A stretch of 64,000 bases of DNA from Myxocyprinus asiaticus (taxonomy: Eukaryota > Chordata > Actinopteri > Cypriniformes > Catostomidae). A program made the position numbers and the translations under genes. The stretch lies in contig NC_059358.1 in the NCBI RefSeq assembly GCF_019703515.2, positions 49,308,594 through 49,372,593 of the forward strand. Direction: 5' to 3'. How positions within the stretch are numbered: the stretch's first letter is position 1; each line of letters begins with the position of its first letter. The notes below the pieces were generated by a model that was not told the origin of the DNA, made no database searches, and saw nothing but the letters and a program-made list of their open reading frames with translations. Shown here one piece after another: positions 45,945 through 56,927 of the stretch.

Positions 45945-48747
45945 TCAAAAGTCTAATTGCTTAGGGGAAGAAGCTATCATGAAGTCGGCTGGTGCGGGTC
46001 CTGCGATACCGCCTGCCTGATGGTAGCAGTGAGAGCAGCCCATGGCTCGGGTAGCTGGAGTCTCTGATGATCCTCTGAGCTTTTTTCACACACCGCCTGG
46101 TATATATGTCCTGGAGGGAGGGAAGCTCACCTCTGATGATGTGTCTGGCAGTTCGCACCACCCTTTGCAGGGCCTTGCGGTTGTGGGCAGTGCTATTGCT
46201 GTACCAGGCAGTGATGCAGCCAGTCAGGATGCTCTCTACAGTGCTGGAGTAGAACCGTGTGAGGATGTGGTGGTTCATTCCAAACTTCCTCAGCTGTCTC
46301 AGGAAGAAGAGGCGCTGATGAGCCTTCTTCACAACGACTTAAGTGTGGATGGACCATGTGAGTTCCTCAGTGATGTGGACACCGAGGAACTTGAAGCTGC
46401 TGACTCTCTCCACAATTGTGAATTGTGGCCCCATTGATGGTGAATGGGCTGTGTTCTCTGTCTTTTCTCCTGAAATCCACCACAAGCTCCTTGGTCTTGC
46501 TGACGTTGAGGGAGAAGTTGTGCTCCTGACACCAGTGTGTCAGAGTGTGCACCTCCTCTCTGTAGGCTGTTTCATCATTGTCAGTGATCATACCTACCAC
46601 TGTCGTATCATCAGCAAATTTAATGATGGCATTGGAGCTGTGCGTTGCCATACAGTCATGTGTGTAAAAGGAATACAGGAGTGGGCTGAGAACACAGCCC
46701 TGCGGGGCTCCAGTGTTGAGGGTCAGTGATGAGGAGATGTTCCTGCCCATTCTAACCACCTGGCGTCTGCTTGACAGGAAGTACAGGATCCAGCTGCACA
46801 GTGAGCTGTTTAAGCCCAGAGCCCGGAGTTTCTCATCAAGCTTGGAGGGCACTATGGTGTTGAATGCTAAGCTGTAGTCTACAAACAGCATTCTCACATA
46901 AGTGTTCCTTTTTTCCAGGTGGGAGAGAGCAGTGTGTAGTGTAGATGCAATGGCATCATCAGTGGAGCGGTTGTTGCGGTATGCAAACTGCAATGGGTCC
47001 AGTGAGGCAAGCAGCACAGAGCAGATGTAATCTCTGATTAGCCTCTCAAAGCATTTGCTGATAATGGGGGTCAGAGTAACAGGACGCCAGTCATTTAAGC
47101 AAGTGATTTTCAATTGCTTTGGTACAAGCACAATGGTGGACATTTTGAAGCATGTGGGGACTACAGACAAGGAGACGGAAAGGTTGAAAATGTCCATTAA
47201 AACACCAGCCAGTTGGTTCGTGCATGCTCTGATGATGCAGCCCAGAATGCTGTCTGGACCCGTGGCTTTACGGATATTCAACCGTCGGAAGGATTGGGTT
47301 ACATCCGCAACAGAGACAGAGAGCGAACTAACCTCTGTAGCTTCGGCCACGAGAGCTCTCTCCGCGAGCGCGGTGTTATTTCCCTCGAAACGAGCATAAA
47401 ATTTATTAAGCTCATCCGGGAGAGAGGCAGTGGTGTTCACGGCAGAGTTTTTATTCCCTTTGTAGTCCGTGATGATATTAATTCCCTGCCACATGCTTCT
47501 AGAGACAGTGGTGTTGAACTGTCCTTCAATCTTGTCCCTGTACTGGTGTTTTGCTGCTCTGATAGTTTTGCGTAGGTCATAACTGGCTTGTTTATGCTCC
47601 TCCAAGTTCCTGGAATTAAAAGCGGAGGTCCGCGCATTAAGTGCCGCACGAACTTCACTATTAACCCATGGTTTTTGGTTAGGGTAGATCCGTATTATTT
47701 TGGTTGGAACAACGTCCTCTACGCACTTTCTGATGAAACACGTTACACTATCAGCGTAAACCTCGATGTCGTCATCAGAGGGGGTGGGTGCTTCCTGCTT
47801 CAGTTTCTGCCTGTAAGCGGGCAGAAGGAGAACGGAAGAGTGGTCTGATTTGCCAAATGGTGGGTGGGGGAGGGATTTGTAGCAATGGTCCAAAACCCGG
47901 TCCCCTTGTGTGTTGAAACTGATATGTTGGTGGTATTTCGGTGCGATTGATTTGAAACTGGCTTTGTTAAAGTCCCCGATCACAATGAACATGGCCTCAG
48001 GGTGCGCGGTTTCCTGCTCACTTATACTCCCATACAGTTCCTTGAGTGCCCAGTCTGTGTCGGCTTGTGGTGAGATGTACACAGCAGTGATAATGACTGC
48101 TGTGAATTCCCTCGATAGCCAGAATGGTCGACACAGTAGCATCAGGAGAGCAGAAAGACTTGATAGAATGTACGTTCCTCTGATCACACCAGGATTTGTT
48201 GATCATGAAACATACACCACCACCTCTGCTTTTACCTGAGAGGTCTTTCGCTCTGTCCACTCGGTGCACGGAGAACCCCGTGGGTTCGATGGCTGAATCT
48301 GGAATCTCTGCAGACATCCAAGTTTCTATAAGGCAGATTATGCAGCAGTCCTTTGTCTCTCAAGCTCGCAGAGCTTGTTGTCCAGAGACTGAACATTTGC
48401 CAGTAGAATACTGGGTAGCGGGGGTCGATTTGCACAACGTCTTACTCTGATGAGAACGCCGGCTCTATTTCCCCTTTTCCTTCTGCGTTTACGCGGCCGG
48501 GCAGCCCAGACAAAGAGCTCTGCTGGCGTGTTTGTAAACAGCGTGTCGGCATTGAGGAACTGGAAGTCCGGTTTTCGGTGTGCAATTGCAGAACCAATGT
48601 CCAAATGTGTTTGTCTATTGTATACAATAAGGCAGACAACATCCAAGACAAAAAACATAAGAACTGTAAACAAAACAAACAAAAAACTGCAATTTTGTGT
48701 CAGAGCTCGCAACACAGCAGCCATACTTGGTGCCATCTTGAGTCCAA
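45945..48747 (-). pseudogene. CR1/Rex1-like LINE ORF2 (endonuclease and reverse transcriptase)
   Basis: On the minus strand the ORF opens with a hydrophobic segment (NCSFLFVLFTVLMFFVLDVV), a basic stretch (RPRKRRRKRGNRAG) and the endonuclease start LLANVQSLDNKLCEL (48338-48747). It shifts frame to EIPDSAIEPTGFSVHRVDRA and SRGGGVCFMINKSWC (48018-48317), then to the long frame 46367-48187 with GDFNKA and HSSVLL of the endonuclease and the polymerase (RKATGPD, LQFAYRNNRSTDDAI, NTGAPQGCVLSPLLY). The catalytic box is FADD at 46607-46618. The C-terminus continues in another frame (45961-46332). Three frame changes disable it. Confidence 0.87.
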
Positions 48748-48753
48748 AAGATC

Positions 48754-48871
48754 CATGAGGGCCTGGTGTTACGCCTGGTGGATGCTGGCGAGGGATCGAA
48801 ACACTTCCTCCAGTGGCGCAGACGACTCCATTGCAGCGTACCTTCCTCCTTCTCTCGGGTTTTGGCACCAG
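48754..48871 (-). pseudogene. gag: Gypsy primer binding site and gag start
   Basis: Directly downstream of the LTR end (minus strand ...TTACA at 48872) is CTGGTGCCAAAACCCGAG, a tRNA-type primer binding site. ATG follows at about 48832 with MESSAPLEEVFRSLASIHQA, then an in-frame stop, then HQALMD at the LINE junction. The frame resumes at 43563. Confidence 0.8.
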
Positions 48872-49320
48872 TGTAACAAAGGTTCAGGTTTGGCACATAA
48901 AGGAGGAAGTGGGAACCAGTTTCCACAGTTCACATGAGTTCACATGAGTTTTATTCACAAATAACCAGTAATCGCTGTACAGCTTCACTCAAAACATAAG
49001 ACAGCTTTTCAGTGTCACTCAAATAAACAGTCTGCTTTTCAGCATCACTCAAATAACCAGTCTGTTTTTCAGCTTCATACAACACATGACACTCTCTCAG
49101 GGAACAGACACGAAGACTCTGGTCTGCCTGTCTCTCTCCTCTCTCTGTAAACTGGCCGTCTTTTTACCTCCCCTGACTCTCACTGTGAACATAGAGATGG
49201 TAATTAGTCACAATTCATCTGTGGTGGATGTCCTTACCGCTTTCTCTCTCCCCAGACGGGTACCTGACCACACCTTCACCTCCACATATGAGTACCGTTG
49301 CAGCTGTTATTATATCTAAG
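48872..49320 (-). mobile_element. Gypsy 5' LTR (outer edge uncertain)
   Basis: The inner edge is set by the primer binding site: plus strand TGTAACAAAGGTTCAGG begins at 48872. It includes short direct repeats of the type CACTCAAATAACCAGTCTG (48950-49080) and a CTCTCTCC-rich stretch. The outer edge is not defined because no target duplication or second LTR is visible; about 49320 is a guess. Confidence 0.6.
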
Positions 49321-50814
49321 GAAAAGAAACATGGACATTGCACCCTACCAAGAAAACAGAATATCAGCTGTTAATGTTAAACAACTCAGTATTTTAAAGA
49401 AATCAGGTGAGTTCTCTGTCTGCTACAGAAAAAGTACATTTATCAAAGCAAATATAATCTGAACAGATGCACTGAATTATGTCTTGGTTAACATTAAACT
49501 AAATCTGACAGGATATACCTCATTCAAAAACACTGCAAAGTGTAATTCTACCATGTGTTGCAGTTAGTGTGAATAGGCAATTGTAATTTGCACTATTCAT
49601 TAACTTCAGACTGTATTCAATAGGTAGATCACACCTTATTATCATCATCATCATCGTTATTATTGTCATAACTATATGCAGGAGAGTGTCTTTCCTCTGC
49701 TTGCTCATGATCCAAAGTCAAATATAAACAGTTTATGGCTGATTTCTATGTTTAGGAGGATTTTAAAGGGGGAAAAAAAGTTTTGACTCCAAAAAGAAAA
49801 CAAAATCAAGTTTTAAAGAATAGATCAAAACAGATTTAAACTTTGTGTGTATTTTCAATTACTTATTCCTAATTACTATAAGTGTTGAACATGTTACATT
49901 TGCCAGAATGTCTCCCTCACCCAGACATTTGAACTGTTCTCAATAATTTATCCAAATCAGATAATTTCTTCATTTCAACTTTCTTTCCTAAGAACTTAAA
50001 ACACATTTTCAATTAATTTAGTATTTATGTTTACAATTTGGATTTGTTAATAATGATCAGGGATGCAAAATCATGAGAGGTGAAAAAGGAAAGTCATAGC
50101 AGGTTTTCAATTTTTTTCCATTGATTTTTGTTTTGTTGTATTCAAAACTTTTTTTCTTAAATGATGGTTTAAGTACCGTTCACCTGGAGGAGGGGTCATT
50201 TTCAAGTTTCAATACAGAATGGAACAACATACAGGATGTCCTGGCTAATATAGTACAGTTCGCATTTGCAACCATGCAAACCAAGGGATTTCTATGCAGT
50301 ACCAGCAATGATGTGCAATTCCTGTCAGTATTGTCAGCTATTCCTGCTCCCGCCAAATGATTAGGGCCACGGATTTCTTTGAGCACTAAGGCTAACTCAT
50401 TTGAACACATTTTAATATTAACTATATTTTAACTAACCTAGCTAATGTGATTTCTGTGTGGCTCTTATTACCTTCAAATTCTCAGGTCCTTGGATAATGA
50501 GAGCATCTTCACAGCTGTAAGGCATAAATTCCACTGAACTTTAATGTTGTTTCGCTTTTCTCTTTTAAAGAGCGAATAATGCATGTTCTTCCGTGGCCAT
50601 CGCAATGAAGCAGCTGTTTTCCTCGAGAGCAGAGTGTTGATGTGAGTGTTATTTGTGCATGCGACAGTAGGAGGCACTCCTGACTCAAGTGAGTCATGAG
50701 AGATAACCCCAAGAGAATGCGCACCTAAACCATCTCTCACTCTAAACAAATAGCTGTCTGTATCACTTTATGTTAAGAAAATTCACTATTTCTTTTGTCA
50801 GAAATTAAAACTTG
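49321..50814. other. Unassigned sequence
   Basis: AT-rich, with ATCATCATCATC at about 49641. 50055-50390 resembles a small dispersed repeat (GGGATGCAAAATCATGAGAGG to GAGCACTAAGG). The minus-strand 91-codon frame at 50474-50749 has no domain and probably belongs to the repeat ending at 50932. Confidence 0.4.
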
Positions 50815-50932
50815 TAATCCTAACAGTAATCAATTTTTTTTAATGTAACGGATTACACTTACCTAATTAAAAAAAAAAAAATCCTGATTACCTACGCTGT
50901 TACAAGTAATCCATTACTCCCCAAGCCTGGGT
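50815..50932. mobile_element. DNA-element end (GTAATCCATTACTCCCCAAG type)
   Basis: ACAAGTAATCCATTACTCCC followed by CAAGCCTGG is a terminal sequence type that I associate with fish hAT-like repeats. A matching left tip is not identified. Confidence 0.5.
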
Positions 50933-52422
50933 GTGCACTTACTGTAATATACACCAAAAAATAAAATAAAATGTCAAATGGAGAGAATAAATCACTTAAA
51001 TAATATAATAATCAAATATAATTCTAGATATAAGATACAGTATATTCTCTGTTAAGTCTTATATTAAGTCTTTATATACAACTGTGTCTTAGGTAATAGG
51101 TGAAGCATGTTTAGATATTTTTATACTAAAAGAAGTAATGATTTTAGCAGCAGCATCTATTCACATGCAACATGTGGATTTAGTCTGTTTTATCTTCTAT
51201 TTTCCTGGTTTTTTGTACCGTTAAACGCAGTAGTGTCACGTGTCTGGATGGCAATAATGCATATAGTTATTACATACAGATGAGGTTAATTATAGGCAGA
51301 TAAGGTAATGCAGGAGACGCGGTGAGGAATAAAGCACATGAATGTACGCACAATCTTCCATTATCTGGGATTTATAAAGAGAACTGTGCGCAGGTTCTGC
51401 CGTACGTATGGTTTTATAAATCTGAAAACTTTTCCACATACACACGATTTTAGGATGAAATCTATGTCAAGTTTTATACATGAGTCCCCTGGTCTTCAAT
51501 AGCCTCAATCATACTCAATTTCAGCACAAAGGCATTCAGTAATAATGCCAGCCCATGGTGAACAGACTGTCTATACAGTCATCCATCGCTAGAGAGTGCA
51601 CTGCCATTTGAGCGCTAAAGAACATGCCCTGTCAGCAACACAGAATAAAAAACACATTCTTGTGTTATGGTAAAAGTGAACTTATGGTCAATTGTGGCCG
51701 GCGGAGCATCAACCCATAATTCCTGACCCAACACTCCCTAATGAAGGGATTAATTGGGTCAGTTCTCAAGTCATCCAGCAGTCATTTGGCCCATTTGGCC
51801 ACACCCTCCTATATGAAGGAATGTGCTGAGCCGGCATGATGGAGCCTTCTCTGGCCCCAATGTCCCGCACTGAACAAATTAGTATCACGTGTATGCAGCA
51901 AAATAATACAAAAACACGAGAACATTTTTTTAAATTTTCTTTAGGCAGCATTAAGTGGATATATAAGATTTTTTGACCACTTCAAAGTTTTAATTGTTTT
52001 ATTGTTTTGTTTCAAGTGCAATTTGAATTTAGAAACATCTTTGGCTTACATTTTTCGTGTTTCAATAAATGAATTGAATTTTTATAGCAAAATCAATAAT
52101 GCAAATTTAACCACCGATCCCTCGGCAGTGGGGGCAAGGGGGTTGACAATATGAATGGATATTGCAATTTTTTTAATATAAAAATATTGTGAAATATATT
52201 TCTTGCATATTGCCCAGGCCTAATCCATGCCAAAATTTATGTAAATTCTCACTGGGAAAGCATGCAGGTACACTCACCTGAAATCTCACATTACCAGTGT
52301 AGAGGTGTGTAATTAATTGTATTCACACAGCGTGTTATTAATTGATTTAATAAAAATAAAAAATGTCTAAATATCCCACAATCTACAACGTGAAGTTTTA
52401 ATAAACTCAAATCTGTATCTTC
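50933..52422. other. Unassigned AT-rich sequence
   Basis: 51355-51490 (GGGATTTATAAAGAGAACTG, then TTTTATACATGAGTCCC) resembles a repeat end also hinted at near 26080. 52130-52225 (GGGGGTTGACAATATG, then GCATATTGCCCAGGCCTA) resembles another repeat end. No gene. Confidence 0.4.
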
Positions 52423-52718
52423 TAGGGCTGAACGATTTGGACAAAAAAATGTATTGCAGTTATTTAAATTGGGTCTGCTTTGTGTAAAAAAAATAAAATA
52501 AAAAAAAGAAAGAAAACAATTTGTGAAAGGGTAAGTTCACTTTTCATCATTATTTTTTTGGAACCCAGTCAACTTGAATATTATATTATTGCAATAATAA
52601 TAATCTTAAAAAATTATTATAGAAATATATTTTATATTAATATTAATCATTATTATTATAATAATTGATTGTTATTATTATTCAATAGTAATTCATTTCT
52701 TTAATAATTTCTTAACTT

Positions 52719-53125
52719 GAAGCCTGGGTAGCTCAATGAGTATTGATGCTGACTACCACCCCTGGAGTCGTGAGTTCGAATCCAGGGTGTGCTGAGTGAC
52801 TCCAGCCAGTTCTCCTAAGCAACCAAATTGGCCCAGTTGCTAAAGTCACATGGGGTAACCTCCTTGTGGTCGCGATAAGTGGTTCTCGCTCTGCCTGGTA
52901 CATTGTGCCTGGATCGCGGAGTGTAGCATGAGTCTCCACATGCTGGGAGTCTCCGCGGTGTCATGCACAATGAGCCACATGATAAGATGTGCGGACTGAC
53001 TGTCTCAGAAGCGGAGGCAACTGAGACTTGTCCTCCGCCACTAAATAGTGGGAATTGGGCATTCCAACTTGGGGAGAAAAGGGGATAAAAATAAAAATAA
53101 AAAAAGTAAAAAAATAAATAAATAC
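52719..53125 (+). mobile_element. tRNA-derived SINE with 15-bp target duplication
   Basis: The head GCCTGGGTAGCTCAATGAG with GAGTTCGAATCC is a tRNA-like Pol III promoter. A body containing GCGGAGGCAACTGAGACTTG and the tail ATTGGGCATTCCAACTTGGG follow, with an A-rich end. ATAATTTCTTAACTT is repeated exactly at 52704-52718 and 53126-53140. It is a complete retroposed copy. Confidence 0.93.
52728..52783 (+). promoter_or_regulatory. SINE internal Pol III promoter (A and B boxes)
   Basis: A-box-like GTAGCTCAATGA at 52728-52739 and B box AGTTCGAATCC at 52773-52783. Box B fits the consensus fully; box A is slightly off (ATGAG where AGTGG is expected). Confidence 0.75.
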
Positions 53126-53696
53126 ATAATTTCTTAACTTACTATGCAGTCCGGTTAAACCCTCCCGCCTTTATTTCGGTGGAAGCTTTTATTTTAAAAA
53201 CTGAAGGGACGGAAGTTTCTGTAGTTTGTAGTTGAGTTGACAACAGCTTTTAATGCAGTGGAATGCTCTCATCTGCCTTGCTGTCAAAAAAAAACCCCTG
53301 CTCTTATGGGGTTATTTTAAATGTGTATAGTAAATTGTTGTGACCTAACATAGAGGTATGTGAAATTACACAAATGTGCAATTAAAGTAAATCTGGGCTG
53401 CTTTAAATAATGCTTATGTTAGCTCCGAACTGAACCGTACGCAGAGCACGTCTTTCAGGGCACCAGATAGAATTTGTATATGGAGCACAGAACCACTTTG
53501 AAACCATGTGTAATTCACTGATCCCGTTTACATATATTAAGGAAACAACTACACAGTACAGACAAAACAGCCATGCATTGTGGGCAGCACATTCAGACTA
53601 TTTATCTATGTAATTACATCACAGCCCTCATGGTTTGAATATCGCACCAGGTCAAATTGCTATTTCGATTTTATTTCGGTTAATCGTTCAGCCCTA

Positions 53697-53748
53697 GTAT
53701 CTTCTATACCAGTTATTATAAACAGTAATACATTAAAACAGGCATGAC

Positions 53749-53784
<36 letters not shown>

Positions 53785-55269
53785 TTTTTTTTTTTTTTTT
53801 TTGTTCCTTGAGGTACACTTATAATATTAGAAATTTTTTTGCCACAAAAAATATATAGTAGTATTATAGTAGTATAGTCATAATGTAGTATTACATGACC
53901 TTGTCTTTGGCCCTCTGTCTGAAACGCTTGGTTTTCTTTGTACTTCACCTTTAAGACACACCCACTGTCATGATTGTTTAAGGTCATTGAAAAGCACCCC
54001 CCACCCTGGCTGGGGTATAACCATCCAATGATTCAGCAGTCGACCAGGCGAGGGCATCTCCCTCGATAATTTCACTGCTTAAATACGGGAAAATGCCCCG
54101 TTCATTTCAGACAAATTGTGAGAAATCATGCCTAACACGAGACAAATGACAAAGCAGGCTGCCTTTCTACTATTTATTTCACCACTGTTTTTCATTGCAC
54201 TCCACATTCTCCTGCCGTATTTATGTAATTGAATCTCAATTCAATATTACGTGAGGAACTAAGTATTTCTTTGTTAAGAAACTTTGTAATAGGCACGAAA
54301 CCATGTAATAGGCACGATCCACTCACCTTTGGCGCCATGATCATGGTTTATTTAGCGATTTTTGCATTGGCATTTAAGACACGCGAGAACTGAGTCACAT
54401 ACATCACACACGGAAGAGCAGCTCTGTTTACAACAGATTAGGAGGAATGCTGTAAATTCAAGATGGCATCACTGCAGTCTGGATGGATGTTTATCCACTT
54501 GACAAAGTTGTTTACCTGCTATAATGCTTGGAATTGGATACAGTATGTTGTCTGGAAGGGTTATCATGCTTTAATAAATCAAACATTACCCGTGTGTTTA
54601 CCGATCATGATCCGTTGTCCGGGGAAGTTACTGTGCATGTTTACTAATACGTATGACTTCTGCAATTGACTTCTTGTAGGCTACCTATTATTTTTATGTT
54701 TAATAAAGTATATTTTATCCCATTACTGCTCATTTTATGTTTTTAGTTTACAGTGTTATTAGGCATACAGTTTCACTTGCTTTATCATCTGCCGTGTTCA
54801 TTTTTTCAGTTTTTCATTTTAGTCACAGTTTTAATCTTTAACAAAAATGTCCTTTAAAAATACTCAATATTCCATCATGTCATATTCATTCATTTTAGTC
54901 AGTTTTATCCTGACAAATGAAAGTAATATCTTTTACTTGATGATGACGTGCAAAATGGATAAAAAGTGTCAAACTGTAACAGACCAAACTTTTATCAAAT
55001 ATTAAAATATTTAGAAAACAAATGTATCAAACATACAGTATAAATGTACATAGGCCTACTGTCCTTGTTGTGAAAAAACTGAGCTCCTGAAATAATAATG
55101 TATAGACGGAAGTATTAAGCTACTTTTTTAGAAGTTAGCCTGTATTCAGAATTCTTCATGCTTTTCATTTTCCGTGAAAGGACACATTGCACGTAGCGTG
55201 TTTCTTATGGAAACTATGTATTCACAAGGCAAGTTATGCAACGCAAATTAGGCATATTCTGACTAGTGC
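53697..55269. other. Unassigned sequence
   Basis: Starts with the hAT target duplication and holds a TA tract and T run (53753-53803). A 68-codon frame at 54463-54669 (start ATGGCATCACTGCAG) has no domain. The rest is AT-rich. Confidence 0.4.
53753..53803. repeat. (TA)n plus poly-T tract
   Basis: About 13 TA units and then a run of about 22 T. It makes a false Tyr-Ile-rich frame on the minus strand. Confidence 0.92.
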
Positions 55270-55667
55270 TGTAACGTATGCTGGAACTGCTGACAATGAT
55301 GGCGATGACGAGGACGTGAAGATGAAGAACCCAAGTGCAGTTTATTTACAGAACGTGAACTCCAATAACCCTGACTACAAAACAGAACATGGACTTGACT
55401 TGACTTAACTTAACAAACACATACCATCACATACAATACTCCACAAATAGAAAATGCAAACATGAGGGCTTAAATACAAGACATGGGAGAACATAAACCA
55501 ATGAACAAACAGAACTGATAACAAGATAATTAAACAATAAACCAATGAAAACATGACACATGAACATGGAGGGAAAACAGAAATCACATAACTAGGGAAA
55601 CAGGAACACATGACATAGAACTAGAATTTCAAAATAAAAGACATGAATCAACAGAATACACCTGACA
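55270..55667 (-). mobile_element. Gypsy LTR (same family as the solo LTR at 37154)
   Basis: On the minus strand it starts TGTCAGGTGTATTCTGTTG and ends ATACGTTACA. Body words such as TTGGTTTATTGTTTAATTA match 37154-37564. The adjoining proline-rich Gypsy ORF is upstream on the same strand, so this is the 3' LTR. Confidence 0.85.
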
Positions 55668-56927
55668 TATCCCCCCCACTAAGGGGTGGCTCCTGACACC
55701 CCAACACATAAACAAATTACGTAATACATGACATAATTCAAATTTCTGTAGGGAGCAGGGGGGGGGGGTGTCTTGAGGCATGGGGCGTGGCGTGGCGAGA
55801 AAGGGTGTGGGGCATGGGACCAGGGCAAAGTCCGTGGGAGGTGAAGCCATGAGAGGCTCGAGGGGCGGAGCCTTGGAACGTGGTGCCCGGAGAGTAGCCG
55901 AAGACACGAAGGGCCAGGGTGGAGCCGATGGCAGGGAGGTCCAAGGCGGCACTAGAGGCTCGAAGGAGCAAGGCAGAGCTGAGGGATCGTAGAGCCAAAG
56001 CGGAGCCAGGTGACCGACAGACCAAGGAGGAGCCAGAGGGACAAGGGACCCCGGCACAGCCGACAGGCTGAAGGACCGTAGTGGAGCCGAGGGAACGCCG
56101 AGCTGAGGCAATGTCGAGGGACCGACAGAACAAAGCAAAGTCCAGGGCTCAGAGGGTCCAGGCGGGATCGGAGGGCCGAAAGTTCCCCTTGCCTGCTCAG
56201 GAGAAATAAAGGTGGGTATAAGGGTGGGAACCATCTCCAGGTCCCACAGCTCAGGTGTGGCTGTGACATGGCATGGAGCAGGCTGAGGCGTCGCTGTGAC
56301 GTGGCATGAAGCAGGCTGAAGCGTTGCTGTGACGTGGCATGGAGCAGGCTGAGGCGTCGCTGTGACGTGGCATGGAGCAGGCTGAGGCGTCGCTGTGACG
56401 TGGCATGGAGCGGGCTGAGGCGTCGCTGTGACGAGGCATGGAGCAGGCTGAGGCGTCGCTGTGACGTGGCATGGAGCAGGCTGAGGCGTCGCTGTGACGT
56501 GGCATGGAGCAGGCTGAGGCGTCGCTGTGACGTGGCATGGAGCAGGCTGAGGCGTCGCTGTGACGAGGCATGGAGCAGGCTGAGGCGTCGCTGTGACGTG
56601 GCATGGAGCAGGCTGAGGCGTCGCTGTGACGTGGCATGGAGCAGGCTGAGGCGTCGCTGTGACGTGGCATGGAGCAGGCTGAGGCGTCGCTGTGACGAGG
56701 CATGGAGCAGGCTGAGGCGTCGCTGTGACGTTTGCATGGAGCAGGCTGAGGCGTCGCTGTGACGTGGCATGGAGCAGGCTGAGGCGTCGCTGTGACATGG
56801 CATGGAGCAAGCTGAGGCGTCGCTGTGACGTGGCATGGAGCAGGCTGAGACATTGCTGTGACGTGGCATGGAGCAAGCTGAGGCATTTATGTTCCATAAA
56901 TGTTGTGGATATATTCATTAATCTCAT
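55668..56927 (-). pseudogene. Gypsy 3' proline-rich ORF with tandem repeats
   Basis: A minus-strand frame of 432 codons overruns slightly into the LTR (stop near 55629). Residues 20-230 or so are 11-residue repeats (CHVTATPQPAP) from the 33-bp minisatellite. The rest is proline- and leucine-rich (SPEQARGTFGPPIPPGPSEP) and ends NLFMCWGVRSHPLVGG just before the LTR. I find no signal peptide or fusion-protein feature that would make it an envelope. The 5' part of the element is absent: sequence right of 56930 is unrelated. It could be an extra structural ORF or simply 3' sequence without a product. Confidence 0.6.
56257..56889 (-). repeat. 33-bp minisatellite, about 19 units
   Basis: The plus-strand unit is CTGAGGCGTCGCTGTGACG followed by TGGCATGGAGCAGG. 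Units are highly similar. A variant with GACGAGG in place of GACGTGG recurs at 56431, 56563 and 56695, exactly four units (132 bp) apart. One unit near 56730 has an extra base. Because 33 is a multiple of three and all three minus frames lack stops, the array stays open despite that insertion. Confidence 0.95.

Larger units (their letters stand above)
43569..48748 (-). mobile_element. CR1/Rex1-like LINE, near full length, inserted in Gypsy gag
   Basis: AGATC is repeated at 43564-43568 and 48749-48753 and the interrupted gag frame continues across it, so the ends are exact. The 3' end (left) is the tail GTGATTTGATTTG read on the minus strand, a short-repeat tail without poly(A). The 5' end (right) begins TTTGGACTCAAGATGGC. 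The LINE holds endonuclease and reverse transcriptase and is itself interrupted by LTR-like element 2 in its 3' part. Confidence 0.88.
52423..53696. mobile_element. Non-autonomous hAT element with perfect 8-bp target duplication
   Basis: Begins TAGGGCTGAACGATTTGG and ends GGTTAATCGTTCAGCCCTA, good inverted ends. GTATCTTC is repeated exactly at 52415-52422 and 53697-53704. There is no transposase. It contains the SINE at 52719-53125. Confidence 0.93.

Noticed and set aside
46042..48450. Plus-strand frames opposite the CR1/Rex1-like LINE
   Set aside because: Antisense shadows of a clear reverse transcriptase and endonuclease on the minus strand.
52719..52800. tRNA gene
   Set aside because: A and B boxes are present, but the cloverleaf is not complete and the unit continues into a SINE body with an A-rich tail and a 15-bp target duplication.
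54463..54669. Small secreted or membrane protein gene
   Set aside because: 68 codons without a domain, in AT-rich sequence with no promoter or splice context.
56334..56762. 142-codon plus-strand frame of WSRLRRRCDVA repeats
   Set aside because: Translation of the minisatellite on the strand opposite to the Gypsy element; open only because the unit length is a multiple of three.
55668..56927. Envelope gene of an endogenous retrovirus
   Set aside because: Position before the 3' LTR would fit, but there is no signal peptide, cleavage site, transmembrane anchor or cysteine pattern. Proline-rich low-complexity sequence instead.
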